From Acidobacteriota bacterium (GTDB lineage: Bacteria > Acidobacteriota > Blastocatellia > Pyrinomonadales > Pyrinomonadaceae), in the NCBI GenBank assembly GCA_003222895.1, contig QHXI01000056.1:62001-126000 (forward strand): a stretch of 64,000 bases of DNA, in the 5' to 3' direction. A model generated the notes under the pieces. The model was not told the origin of the DNA and searched no databases. It saw only the letters and a program-made list of their open reading frames with translations. The position numbers were made by a program, and so were the translations under genes. Shown here piece by piece: positions 9,027 through 18,015 of this stretch (its first letter is position 1; each line of letters starts with the position of its first letter).

Positions 9027-9800
9027 CTAGCTATGTATTCGTTTTTGCGCAATGCAAATCGCTGAGAGACCCAACCGCAATTTTGAATTCGGACGGCTCA
9101 ACAAGCGAGCTTCACTTGCCAGTATCTTACGCAGCGGATCGTTCATCCACTTGAGCCCGCTAGAAAAAGGTTTCACTTCTGAACCTCGATCAAACCCAAT
9201 TGGCTTCAGTATTAACCTTCGCGCGATCGCTAGTGGCAGCAGCCAACTATTAGCGTAAGTGACGCGCATTACCTCGAATTTTGCCTGCTCAATTTTCTTA
9301 ACTAACGTGTCGAGGCTGTAGCGTCTAAGGGCGTTCGTCGCCTTATCGTGCTCACCATACAGCCATTGGTGGGCAGCGACACGCGTGAAGCAGATTCCGC
9401 CTGGCCGCAGCACGCGATGCATCTCTCGCAATGCCGAATCATCGGCGTTTGCTCCGGGCGGATAGATCAGGACATCAAAGCTCGTTACAAGATCAAAGCT
9501 ATTGTCGGCTAATGGCAGAGATGTAACTGAACCCTGAACGAGATTTAAATTGCCTCGACTTCGACAGAAGTTCAGCGCCGCCACGGTTACATCGACTCCA
9601 ACGACAGCTCCGTTTTGCGCGTAGCGGCGCAACCAATCTAAGTTTGCTCCGGTGCCGCAACCCGCATCCAGAACGCGCCAATCTTTTTTATCGCTTGAGC
9701 AAATCGGATCGAGCAGTGCCGCCGCGATTTCGCGCATGCCTGCGAACCACCAGAAGTTATCCTCGAGTTGATGAAGGTAGACGTAATCCTGCGGCTGCAT
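9027..9800 (-). CDS. Class I SAM-dependent methyltransferase
   Basis: Cytosolic enzyme of 257 residues. Motif I is VLDAGCGTGANLDWL (about 43-57), the acidic residue of motif II follows in VVGVDVTVAAL, and SLPLADNSFDLV and MHRVLRPGG complete the Methyltransf_11 pattern. The substrate is unknown. A WWFAGMREI segment before the domain is common in methyltransferases of polysaccharide or glycan clusters, which fits the neighbouring glycosyltransferases. The ATG start is unambiguous. Confidence 0.85.
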   Translation of the reverse strand: MQPQDYVYLHQLEDNFWWFAGMREIAAALLDPICSSDKKDWRVLDAGCGTGANLDWLRRYAQNGAVVGVDVTVAALNFCRSRGNLNLVQGSVTSLPLADNSFDLVTSFDVLIYPPGANADDSALREMHRVLRPGGICFTRVAAHQWLYGEHDKATNALRRYSLDTLVKKIEQAKFEVMRVTYANSWLLPLAIARRLILKPIGFDRGSEVKPFSSGLKWMNDPLRKILASEARLLSRPNSKLRLGLSAICIAQKRIHS

Positions 9801-9839
9801 GCGTTTGCGAGTTTACAACACGACGAAAAGAAGTAGGGC

Positions 9840-9893
9840 AAAGCGCAAAGGGCTCTTTGCATTTTGCCCCTCGCTCTTTGCCCTTTGCGCTTT
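9840..9893. repeat. Inverted repeat with 14-bp arms
   Basis: The arms AAAGCGCAAAGGGC and GCCCTTTGCGCTTT are exact reverse complements about 26 bases apart. The inner sequence repeats the words CTCTTTGC and TTTGCCC. It lies just after the stop of the downstream lipoprotein gene and may act as a transcript-end structure, though no clean T-run follows. Confidence 0.7.
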
Positions 9894-9905
9894 CCGTTAG
9901 CCTCG

Positions 9906-10883
9906 CTACTTCGTAATTGTTATATCGCGTGTGGTTGAGTTGTAGCCGCCGTTATCAACGACGTTGCCAGTCTTGGGATCGATCAGTTCGACTGTCACGC
10001 GATGCTTGCCGTTGATCCATCCGGTTAACCAGATCGGTTCCCTCTTATCGAGAAAATGGGATGGCCCGCCATCGACTGAATAACGCACTTCGTAATCGCC
10101 GCCATCGTCTTTCAATTTCGCATTAGACAGCCAAAAATCGATCATGATCGGATCGGCATCTTCGCCTTTGTACTCGCCCTTGGGACGGCTGTAGGTCAAC
10201 AACGGCTTTTTTGGATCGACGTTGCCGGCCTGACTCTGCCCGTAACTCTTCCCTTCGCGCGCTGGTGTCGCACTCGCCGAGGCAGTCGCAGCCGGACTCT
10301 TGGTCGGACTCGCCATCGTTTGTCCGTCCTTCGTCGTGGTCGGCTTCGAAGCATCACCGCCGCCTTTCACGGTGAACTCGACCATCTGAAACGCGCCGTC
10401 GTTCTTGTAGCTTTCGTGCCACGGACGCGACGGAAACACGCGCAACGTGTGCTTGCCGGCCGCGACGTTGCGCAACTCAAACGGTTGGCCGATTTCGTAG
10501 TAGGCCTCGTACGGTTCGTTGTCGAGAATCACGTGAATGTGATTGCCCTTCTGCGTCGCCGGATCTTTGTGCGGCATGTAGCCTTTTAGATCGCCGCCTA
10601 ATTCCAGCTTCAGTTCGACGGTCGATCCGTCGATCGTCGCATTGTTCGCGGGCGAAACAATTTTCAGCGTTGGCTTCGCCTGATTCTGTTCGCCGCGATC
10701 TTTCATCATCTGTTCGATCTTCTGTGGCCGCGAGACGAGCGTCAGCTCTTGCGCGCCTGGCGGCGTCGCTGCCGTAGTCGCCGTCGTGTTCGCGTTGTCG
10801 GGCGCCGGCTGGCATCCGCTGACCGCCAGAATTGCAGCCAAAGAAAAAACTCCCTTAAGGATCATGCCTTTCGTGGATAGCAT
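9906..10883 (-). CDS. Lipoprotein with two beta-sandwich-like halves
   Basis: Predicted lipoprotein of 325 residues. The lipobox is LAVSGC, with the lipidated cysteine near residue 24, followed by a Thr/Ala-rich linker. The first half holds IVSPANNATIDGSTVELKLEL and the second holds DFWLSNAKL and YEVRYSVDGG; both look like small immunoglobulin-like or DUF4399-type repeats, joined by a Ser/Thr/Pro linker near 180-210. HIHVILDN resembles a metal-binding surface seen in DUF4399 proteins. AAAGGAG upstream supports the chosen ATG. The function is unknown. Confidence 0.7.
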   Translation of the reverse strand: MLSTKGMILKGVFSLAAILAVSGCQPAPDNANTTATTAATPPGAQELTLVSRPQKIEQMMKDRGEQNQAKPTLKIVSPANNATIDGSTVELKLELGGDLKGYMPHKDPATQKGNHIHVILDNEPYEAYYEIGQPFELRNVAAGKHTLRVFPSRPWHESYKNDGAFQMVEFTVKGGGDASKPTTTKDGQTMASPTKSPAATASASATPAREGKSYGQSQAGNVDPKKPLLTYSRPKGEYKGEDADPIMIDFWLSNAKLKDDGGDYEVRYSVDGGPSHFLDKREPIWLTGWINGKHRVTVELIDPKTGNVVDNGGYNSTTRDITITK

Positions 10884-11133
10884 CTCCGGTCTCCTTTTAT
10901 TAAATTCGGTTTGATTGAAGTATAACCCCGAAACTCAAGACCGAGCGAGCGGTGTGTGTAGTGTCCAGCAACTCAAACCTCTCGGATTTACAGAAATTAT
11001 TGTTGGCTGCGAAACCCTTTGCTATCATGCACCCACTTGAAGGGCGGCTGGAAGCCGCAGATCCAAAGGCTCGTTTTCCCACGTCTGCATCGGCATGCGG
11101 GCATGTCCCGAAACACAATCTCACTTGAACATC

Positions 11134-12024
11134 ATGACTCAAATTGACGAGACCACGCTGAAAACGATCGCCGACAAAGTAACGAAAGGCGAATGCATAC
11201 TTTTCCTGGGCGCGGGCGCGCATTATCCGCCGCCTGAAGCGTCCGGCTACGCCTATCCCGAGGCACTGCGTCCGCCGTTGGGTAGCGCTCTATCCAGGTC
11301 GCTGGCGACTGAATGTGAATTTGAAAAAGCGTTTCCAAAAGAAGGCGTTACCAATCTGCAACGGGTGTCGCTGTTCTACGAAGTAAAGAAGAACCGGCAA
11401 AACCTGGTTAAGAAGGTTTCGGACGCTGTCTTCATGGGCAAGAGGCCCTCGCCAATTCTTTGCGCGCTGGCCCGACTCAAGTTTCCTTTAGTGATCACGA
11501 CTAATTATGATCAGTTATTTGAAAGTGCTTTGCAGTCAGCAGGCAAGACACCGCTCGTCAGCATATACAACAAAACCGGAGACCAGCCGACGCGAGATTA
11601 TCCGGGCAATCTCGATCCCAATCAGCCCTTCGTCGTAAAAGTTCACGGCGACGTGCAGAGTCCTGAATCAATCGTCATCACGGACGAAGACTATATTCAG
11701 TTTGTGCTCCGCATGAGCGACAAAGAGCCGTTCAATCCCGTGCCGCTTACGTTTCGATTTTTCTTTACGAAATGGCCGACGTTATTTGTCGGCTACAGTT
11801 TGCTTGATTACAACCTTCGGCTGCTTTTCAAAACGCTGCGCTGGAAGATCGATCCGTCGATCTTCCCGGACACTTACTCGGTTGATATCGCTCCAGATCC
11901 GTTGATAGTCGACGTTTACTATAACCGGCAGCGTTACATCAACTTCATCACCCAGGATGTGTGGACTTTCGTGCCCAGCCTTTATCAAATGGTCACCGGA
12001 GAGGAGATGCCGAAACAATGCTAA
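11134..12024 (+). CDS. SIR2-domain protein, predicted NAD+-consuming effector
   Basis: Protein of 296 residues formed almost entirely by a SIR2 fold. The nucleotide motif FLGAGAH is at 24-30, TTNYD at 122-126 carries the catalytic-type Asn124, and KVHGD at 169-173 carries the catalytic-type His171. FVGYSLLDYNLR near 218-229 closes the Rossmann core in the way seen in bacterial SIR2 effectors. All key residues are therefore present. In known defence systems (DSR, Thoeris, SIR2-HerA, type V AVAST) such domains deplete NAD+ after phage sensing. The stop codon overlaps the start of the STAND ATPase gene in ATGCTAA, so the two are translationally coupled. An ATG 13 codons upstream is possible but adds no conserved sequence. 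Confidence 0.85.
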   Translation: MTQIDETTLKTIADKVTKGECILFLGAGAHYPPPEASGYAYPEALRPPLGSALSRSLATECEFEKAFPKEGVTNLQRVSLFYEVKKNRQNLVKKVSDAVFMGKRPSPILCALARLKFPLVITTNYDQLFESALQSAGKTPLVSIYNKTGDQPTRDYPGNLDPNQPFVVKVHGDVQSPESIVITDEDYIQFVLRMSDKEPFNPVPLTFRFFFTKWPTLFVGYSLLDYNLRLLFKTLRWKIDPSIFPDTYSVDIAPDPLIVDVYYNRQRYINFITQDVWTFVPSLYQMVTGEEMPKQC

Positions 12025-13868
12025 CCGCCACTGCTACACTGGTCCCCGCCGCGCTACCCGAATCGCCGTTTCGCGGCATCGAATCGTTTCGCTACGTCGA
12101 CCAGCCGATCTTTTTTGCGCGCAACGAAGACACGCGCAAACTCCTGCGATATGTCGCCGTCTATCGCGGCGTGCTCTTCTATGGCGAGTCAGGTTGCGGA
12201 AAATCCTCGCTAATCAATGCCGGATTTATCCCGGCCATCATTGACGAGGGCTTCACGCCAGATCGCCTGAGAGTGCAACCCAAGCCCGGCGAAGAGATCA
12301 TCGTTGAGCGCATTTCGACGAAAGACACTGGCGAGGCGCCTTACCTTCCTTCGAGTTTCATCGGTGACGAGAACTCAGCCTCACGCGTCGTCCTTTCTAC
12401 CGATAAGCTCAGAGACCGTCTTCAAGAACTGCGCGCCTCGTCACCGACGCGCCGGCCACTGTTAATCTTCGATCAGTTCGAAGAGTTCGCCACTCTGTTT
12501 GAAGAAGCTCCGCGCGGAGACGACATTGAATCTGCGCAGCAAGCGCAGCAAGCCATTTTGAAACTTATCGTGGAGTTGCAGCGCGACGTCACGCTGCCGG
12601 TCAAGCTGCTGTTCTCGTTTCGTGAAGACTACTTGGCCAAGCTGAGCAAATTAATTTCGCTGTGGCCCGACCTCTCTGACCAGAGCTTACGACTGACGCC
12701 TCCGAGCAAGGACGCGTTGCCCACGATCATTCGCGGCTCGTTCGAAAAATATCCCGGCAGCTTCGGTAAAGAGTTGTCGGCGAACCTGACCGATGAATTG
12801 GTGACCGCGCTTGAAGCCCGCAACGAAGGCGGCAAGCTGAATCTTTCGGAAGTACAAATCGCCTGTCTTCAATTGTGGAAAGCCGGCGACCCGGAAGTGC
12901 TTTTCAAAGCGAAAGGCGTTCAGGGATTGCTGGAAGATTATCTTTCCGATTCGCTCAATCGACTTCCAGAAAACCTCCGTGATCCGGCGGTCGCGCTTTT
13001 AAGTCGCATGGTGACTCCGTCGGGAACGCGCAACATCGTTTCTGAATACGATCTGATTTCCCAGGTCTGCGAAGACGAGGGAATTCCCGAAGATCGCGTG
13101 AAGGAAGCGTGTCAGGCGTTGGTTCAGCAAACTAAGTTGGTCCGCCGCGAGCGCCGCTATGACACTTATTTTTACGACATCGTCAGCGAGTTTCTGGTTC
13201 CGTGGATCAGACGGAAGAAGTTCGAGCGAAATGCGGAAATCGAGCGGCGCAAGCTGGAAGTAATCGAAAAACGAAAGCGAAGAAAGGTATTCGCATTTGC
13301 GCTGGCGAGTTTGGTCCTGGCGCTGGCGATCGGTCTGACGGCTTTCCTCATTATCAGAGAGCGAAACAGAACAATCACTTTTCAGCAGCAAACTGGTTAT
13401 TTGAAAATCTTGCAGGAAAAAGCGGTGCAAGACGCACAATCAGCCCAAGCTCGCGCCGAACAGGAGCGGAAGCAGGCGGACGAGATGGCAATGGTGGCGG
13501 AGTATGCGCGAGCGCACGCAGTTCAGGAACAGCAGGCGGCTCTGAAGGAATACACCGATGTCAGTGCGCAGTTTCAGGCTCTGCAAAAAACGTCGGATGG
13601 TCTCAAGAAGGAAAATGACAAACTAAATCAGAAGATACAGGACCTTAATTCTCAGGTCTTGCAAGCCAATAGCAAAGCCAGGTCGCAAACCGACGCGCTA
13701 TTCAAAGAGACTTATTCGGGCTTGGTCGATACCGAAAGGAAAATGAACGAACTCCGCAAGCAACTGGACCCTAAGCTGAATTACCAGGCTTATCAGTTAA
13801 GCGGCCAGATTCAATCTCAGCTAAGCAAAGTGAGGTCCGATCTTCGGTCAGTAGAATTCAAGTACTGA
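12018..13868 (+). CDS. STAND-family (nSTAND1-like) ATPase with one membrane segment and C-terminal coiled coil
   Basis: Protein of 616 residues. The N-terminus PFRGIESFRYVDQPIFFARN is the usual lead-in of nSTAND1 ATPases. Walker A is GESGCGKSS at 56-64, and Walker B LLIFDQFEEF has the acidic pair near 152-156. A winged-helix-like part ends around residue 400. A strongly basic stretch (ERRKLEVIEKRKRRK) precedes a single membrane helix at about 424-446, and the rest to 616 is a Gln/Glu/Lys-rich coiled coil. By the positive-inside rule the ATPase is cytoplasmic and the coiled coil lies outside. There are no WD40 or TPR repeats, which are the usual sensors. The start ATG overlaps the SIR2 stop and has GAGGAG upstream. 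The likely role is a signalling or threat-sensing partner of the SIR2 effector. Confidence 0.8.
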   Translation: MLTATATLVPAALPESPFRGIESFRYVDQPIFFARNEDTRKLLRYVAVYRGVLFYGESGCGKSSLINAGFIPAIIDEGFTPDRLRVQPKPGEEIIVERISTKDTGEAPYLPSSFIGDENSASRVVLSTDKLRDRLQELRASSPTRRPLLIFDQFEEFATLFEEAPRGDDIESAQQAQQAILKLIVELQRDVTLPVKLLFSFREDYLAKLSKLISLWPDLSDQSLRLTPPSKDALPTIIRGSFEKYPGSFGKELSANLTDELVTALEARNEGGKLNLSEVQIACLQLWKAGDPEVLFKAKGVQGLLEDYLSDSLNRLPENLRDPAVALLSRMVTPSGTRNIVSEYDLISQVCEDEGIPEDRVKEACQALVQQTKLVRRERRYDTYFYDIVSEFLVPWIRRKKFERNAEIERRKLEVIEKRKRRKVFAFALASLVLALAIGLTAFLIIRERNRTITFQQQTGYLKILQEKAVQDAQSAQARAEQERKQADEMAMVAEYARAHAVQEQQAALKEYTDVSAQFQALQKTSDGLKKENDKLNQKIQDLNSQVLQANSKARSQTDALFKETYSGLVDTERKMNELRKQLDPKLNYQAYQLSGQIQSQLSKVRSDLRSVEFKY

Positions 13869-13917
13869 CGCTATTGCCAAAGGCCGGTGCCTCACTTCGT
13901 TTAGGCTGCGGCGCGCA

Positions 13918-14547
13918 TCACGCGGCGGCGCGAGTTTCGATCTTATTCATCAGCCGCTGATCGACAGCTTGCCAATCGATGTTCGTGAAGAATGCCTCGA
14001 TGTACTTCGGCCGATCCGCAGGCTTGTAGTCGAGTATGAACGCGTGCTCCCAGACGTCCATCACCAGCACGGGAATGAATCCCGCGACGTTTCCGGTCTC
14101 GTGCAGCGTAATCCAGTGATTCGAGAGATTGCCATTGGCGGGATTCTCGTAACAGATGGCCCAACCGACGCCGCGCATCTTGCCGATGCCGACGAACTCG
14201 GCCTTCCAAATATCGTAGCTGCCGAAACTTTGTTCCGCGGCTTTGCGAAATCCCGAACTGCGGTCTGCGTCGCCGGTGCCGCCGCCGGTCTTTAGGTTGT
14301 CGAAATAATATTCGTGCAGCACCATCCCGTTGTATTCAAAACCAAGACGGCGATTCAGCTCGGAATATTCGGCGAACTCTTCCTGATCGACCTTGCCACC
14401 TTTGACGAACTCGGAAATTTTCTCGTTCAGCTTGTTCGTCTCTTTCACATAGCCTTCGTAAAGTTTGAAGTGCATCTCTAACGTTTCATCCGAGATTCCC
14501 TTCAAATTGCTGAGATTGAACTGTCGCGCTTTGTAAGTTGGCCCCAT
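13918..14547 (-). CDS. sod: Superoxide dismutase, Fe/Mn type
   Basis: Cytosolic or periplasm-independent antioxidant enzyme converting superoxide to peroxide and oxygen. It is 209 residues long. The metal ligands are His26 (EMHFKLYEGYV), His78 (MVLHEYYFDNL), Asp164 and His168 (DVWEHAF). C-terminal DYKPADRPKYIEAFF is the family signature region. No signal peptide is seen. AGGAGGAAACG just before the ATG is a strong ribosome binding site. Sequence alone does not settle iron versus manganese. Confidence 0.92.
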   Translation of the reverse strand: MGPTYKARQFNLSNLKGISDETLEMHFKLYEGYVKETNKLNEKISEFVKGGKVDQEEFAEYSELNRRLGFEYNGMVLHEYYFDNLKTGGGTGDADRSSGFRKAAEQSFGSYDIWKAEFVGIGKMRGVGWAICYENPANGNLSNHWITLHETGNVAGFIPVLVMDVWEHAFILDYKPADRPKYIEAFFTNIDWQAVDQRLMNKIETRAAA

Positions 14548-14670
14548 CGTTTCCTCCTAAAAATGCAGCATGATTTAAGTCAGCATCGCATACGCATGCG
14601 AAATATTTTCCGCTGAATTGTCGGGCGAAATTGTGGCGAAGCGATGGAGAGGATGAGCCAATACTGTTGC

Positions 14671-14698
14671 AAAGAAAAAGGGCGGAATAAGTCCGCCC
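14671..14698 (-). terminator. Rho-independent terminator
   Basis: On the minus strand the stem GGGCGGA/TCCGCCC with a five-base loop is followed directly by a run read as TTTTTCTTT. It lies downstream of the PuuD-like gene, whose stop is about 115 bases away, and in the same orientation. Confidence 0.85.
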
Positions 14699-14812
14699 TC
14701 AACAGTTTTCCATAAATTGCGCAGATTCCAAGATTTAAGAGATATCAATCGAACAGCCATGCAAATCCCATCGCCGAAATCTCTCTAATCTGCGGATTCG
14801 TTATCGCATTAG

Positions 14813-15610
14813 TTAGTGCCCGCCGAAAATCAACCAGTCGCCGTGCGAGGTCCCCATGAATAGCAGCATCGGCAGCGACAGCCACGCGTTGGTGCGTGAA
14901 GCGATGAAAGCCTGACGAGCCAACTCCGGCGCGGCCGGCGGTCCGCCCGTCAGAGCGCCGATCATTCGCTTGTTGTTTGGCCAGATAATGCCCCACACAT
15001 TCAACAACATGATGATGCCGAACGCGCCACCGACGCCGATCGACAGCGTCTTGTTGCTGGCGAAGTGCTGCGCGTGAACAGTCAAACTCGAGTCGAGCCA
15101 CTTAAGAATCACCACCGCCATCACCACCGTCAGAATAAACGCCACGATTGCAAAGACCCAGCCTTTCTTAATCAGCGCCGGAACTTTCTTGATCAGCAGA
15201 AACTCGATTAGGAACGTGATGATCGGAATAAAGAACCAGACAATTAACATTATCCGGCCGCTGACGTTTGCGCCCGTTGCATTCGCCAGCCGCACGTCGG
15301 GCCGGGCAATGTACATCGCGTAATAACCAAGCCCCGCCAGCACCGTCAACACTGCGCCCCAGCGAAAATACCAAAGCGCGGGTAACAACAAATCGGGATT
15401 AACTTTCTTCTTTGTGTCCCCGTCCAGTTTCTTCTGCAGCGGCACGTTCACCAGATTGAAAAAGTACAGCAGTCCGATCCAGGTGATGCCGCCCACAAAG
15501 TGCAGCCAGCGCAGAACGATATGAGAAATCTCTTCGCCACTCGGCGCTTTGAAAACCCCGTCGAGCATTCCCAAAGCCACACCGATATGAGACGTCGATT
15601 CGATAAGCAT
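14813..15610 (-). CDS. PuuD-like (urate hydroxylase membrane domain) protein
   Basis: Integral membrane protein of 265 residues with seven or so hydrophobic helices. RWLHFVGGITWIGLLYFFN near residues 34-52 and LWYFRWGAVLTVLAGLGYY resemble the membrane domain of urate hydroxylase PuuD. It lacks the C-terminal cytochrome c domain that PuuD uses to pass electrons on, and no purine catabolism genes are nearby, so the urate activity is uncertain. C-terminal LPMLLFMGTSHGDW is also seen in the family. CTGGAGGATCT supports the start. Confidence 0.7.
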   Translation of the reverse strand: MLIESTSHIGVALGMLDGVFKAPSGEEISHIVLRWLHFVGGITWIGLLYFFNLVNVPLQKKLDGDTKKKVNPDLLLPALWYFRWGAVLTVLAGLGYYAMYIARPDVRLANATGANVSGRIMLIVWFFIPIITFLIEFLLIKKVPALIKKGWVFAIVAFILTVVMAVVILKWLDSSLTVHAQHFASNKTLSIGVGGAFGIIMLLNVWGIIWPNNKRMIGALTGGPPAAPELARQAFIASRTNAWLSLPMLLFMGTSHGDWLIFGGH

Positions 15611-15809
15611 AGATCCTCCAGACTAATCAGCAGTTTGTGCGTACCGCATGGATAAGCGAGCAAATACGACAAGTTCCCGTAGAACCGCATTGTGTTTATT
15701 TCCCGCGAAGATTACACCCAGACGCCGCCGCGGCGCAATACTAATAGAAGATTTGAATTCGCGAAGAGGGCTTGCAGGTTCATGATTTACTGCGGTAAAG
15801 GTACTGCAA

Positions 15810-16718
15810 ATGAAGCTCAGGCTTTTAGCTTTTGCAGTCTTGTGGTTGGCGTTCCCGGTAGTTTGCAGCGCGCAAAGAACACGGATAATCAGTGCCGCAG
15901 AGGGCGCGCGAAGCATAACTGTAATCACGGAACCGAACGCGATCGTCTGGGTCGATGAGATCCGCCGCGGGACGACAGATTCCCACGGAACGTTGTCATC
16001 GGTAACATTAACCCCGGGCGCGCACACGTTGCGCGTTCGAGCGGACCGATTCAAAGAATCTTCTTCGCCGATCGCCGCCACGCAGCGCGGTGAGATCCGT
16101 GTGCGTCTGATGCGCACGACTGAAGAAGCTGAATTACTCTTCCAACAAGCCGAAGCCGCGCGCGAAACTGCGAGAGACGACGCCGCGCGTCAGAATGCAG
16201 CCGGACTCTACCGGCGCACGTTGAAAATTCGATCCGCTTTTCCCGCTGCGCATGTTGGGTTGGCGCGGGTGCTGCTCGAGCTCAACGACACGAATGGAGG
16301 GTTAGCGGAAGTTGATGCCGCGCGCCACGTACGACCCGTGTATCCAGAGGCGTCCGCCGTTGAAGGCCGTATCTATCGCGAGACCGGACAGACCGACGAT
16401 GCGATCGGCGCTTTCAATCGCGCGATTCGCGAAGCGCACGGCTTTCAACCAGAAGCGCACGTCGGCATCGGACGCGTCTACGAAGACAAGGGTCAGTACG
16501 AATTAGCCGCACGCGAATTCGCCATCGCCATCAAACAGCTCTCGGATACTGAGCCGGTGATTTACCAGATGCTGGGGGCGGCTTACGAAAAGAGCGGCAA
16601 CCGCGCGGAAGCAATCACAGCTTATGAAAACTATCTGCGTCTGGCGCCGAACGGATCTCTCGCGCCCGCCGTAAAATCCATCGTTGACCAATTGAAATCT
16701 GAACGCCCGGAAGATTAG
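15810..16718 (+). CDS. Secreted PEGA-like and tetratricopeptide-repeat protein
   Basis: Predicted exported protein of 302 residues with a signal peptide (LLAFAVLWLAFPVVCSAQ). A PEGA-like domain follows (SITVITEPNAIVWVDEIRRG, then LTPGAHTLRVRADRF), and then at least four TPR units from about residue 105 to the end (for example GAFNRAIREAHGFQPEAHVG and YEKSGNRAEAITAYENYLRL). TPRs mediate protein contacts. The stop codon lies inside the left arm of an inverted repeat. The partner is unknown. Confidence 0.75.
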   Translation: MKLRLLAFAVLWLAFPVVCSAQRTRIISAAEGARSITVITEPNAIVWVDEIRRGTTDSHGTLSSVTLTPGAHTLRVRADRFKESSSPIAATQRGEIRVRLMRTTEEAELLFQQAEAARETARDDAARQNAAGLYRRTLKIRSAFPAAHVGLARVLLELNDTNGGLAEVDAARHVRPVYPEASAVEGRIYRETGQTDDAIGAFNRAIREAHGFQPEAHVGIGRVYEDKGQYELAAREFAIAIKQLSDTEPVIYQMLGAAYEKSGNRAEAITAYENYLRLAPNGSLAPAVKSIVDQLKSERPED

Positions 16719-16820
16719 CCACAGATTCACACAGATAGACACAGATAAGAGCAAGTGGAATAATCAGCCCGCTTCTCAGTCCTTTATCTGTGCTAATCCG
16801 TGTTCATCTGTGGCTAATCT
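16712..16820. repeat. Inverted repeat element, CCACAGAT family, copy 1
   Basis: The 15-base ends AGATTAGCCACAGAT and ATCTGTGGCTAATCT are exact reverse complements; internal words ACACAGATA and TATCTGTG continue the imperfect arms. It overlaps the stop of the TPR gene and ends one base before the aminotransferase ATG. A related element is at 53886-53978. Confidence 0.85.
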
Positions 16821-16821
16821 T

Positions 16822-18015
16822 ATGAGTTCACCCGTACCAAGATCATCTCGGCGCGTCTCTCGCAAAGCATCACAATTCACCGAATCCGTCATTCGCGAAA
16901 TGACTCGCGAAGCGATGAAGTACGGCGCCGTCAATCTGTCGCAAGGCTTCCCTGATTTCGCCGCGCCCGACGACATCAAGCGCGTCGCCATGCAAGCGAT
17001 CGCCGACGACGTAAATCAATACGCGATCACCTGGGGCGCAAAAGATTTTCGCGACGCGATTGCGAAAAAGACGAAGTGGTACCTCGGGTTTGAGATCGAT
17101 CCCGAAACCGAAATCACAGTCACCTGCGGATCGACCGAGGGAATGATCTCCGCGATGATGGCGACCGTCGATCCGGGCGAAGAAGTGATCGTCTTCGAAC
17201 CGTTTTACGAGAATTATGCGCCCGACGCGATCCTTTCAGATGCGAAGCCGCGCTACGTTCCTTTGCGTGCGCCGGATTGGAGCTTCGATCGCGAAGAGCT
17301 GCGCGCGGCGTTCAACGCAAAGACGAAAGCGATCATCATCTGCAACCCGAACAATCCTACCGGCAAAGTTTTCACGCGTGACGAGATGGAATTCATTGCC
17401 GGACTTTGCCAGGAGTTCGATGCGCTCTGCTTCACTGATGAGATTTACGAACACATTCTTTATCCGCGTGCGGGCGCCGAGATCGCGCATATCTCGATGG
17501 CCCAGATCGAAGGCATGCGCGACCGCACGGTCATTGTCAACTCGATGTCCAAGACTTATTCAGTCACGGGTTGGCGCGTCGGTTACTGCATCGCTTCACC
17601 TGAGATCACCGGGGCGATTCGAAAAGTACATGATTTCCTGACCGTCGGCGCGGCCGCGCCTTTGCAAGCCGCCGGCGCTTACGCGCTCTCGCTGCCGCCT
17701 TCCTATTACGATCAACTGCAAGAGAATTACGAAGCGCGACGCGATCTGATTCTGCCGGAATTGGAGAAAGCGGGTTTTGGGACTTTTCGTCCGGACGGTG
17801 CTTATTACGTCATGACCGACATCAGCGCGTTCGGTTTCAAAGATGATATTGAATTCACGCGGCACTTGATTCGCGAAATCGGCGTCGCGTGCGTGCCGGG
17901 CTCGAGCTTCTACAGCGATCCGTTGAAAGGTTCACGGCAAGTTCGGTTTTGCATCTGCAAGAAAGACGAAACGCTGATGCTGGCGGCGGAGCGTTTGAAG
18001 AAGCTGCAAGGCTAA
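16822..18015 (+). CDS. PLP-dependent aminotransferase, class I/II (kynurenine/methionine aminotransferase-like)
   Basis: Fold-type I aminotransferase of 397 residues, predicted cytosolic. AVNLSQGFPDFAAP opens the substrate region, NPNNPTGKVF gives the conserved Asn, DEIYEHILY the Asp, and NSMSKTYSVTGWRVGY carries the PLP-binding lysine. RFCICKKDE near the end holds the carboxylate-binding arginine. Such KAT/YbdL-like enzymes transaminate aromatic amino acids, kynurenine or methionine; the substrate cannot be fixed here. An in-frame GTG four codons upstream lies inside the repeat, so the ATG is preferred. Confidence 0.87.
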   Translation: MSSPVPRSSRRVSRKASQFTESVIREMTREAMKYGAVNLSQGFPDFAAPDDIKRVAMQAIADDVNQYAITWGAKDFRDAIAKKTKWYLGFEIDPETEITVTCGSTEGMISAMMATVDPGEEVIVFEPFYENYAPDAILSDAKPRYVPLRAPDWSFDREELRAAFNAKTKAIIICNPNNPTGKVFTRDEMEFIAGLCQEFDALCFTDEIYEHILYPRAGAEIAHISMAQIEGMRDRTVIVNSMSKTYSVTGWRVGYCIASPEITGAIRKVHDFLTVGAAAPLQAAGAYALSLPPSYYDQLQENYEARRDLILPELEKAGFGTFRPDGAYYVMTDISAFGFKDDIEFTRHLIREIGVACVPGSSFYSDPLKGSRQVRFCICKKDETLMLAAERLKKLQG

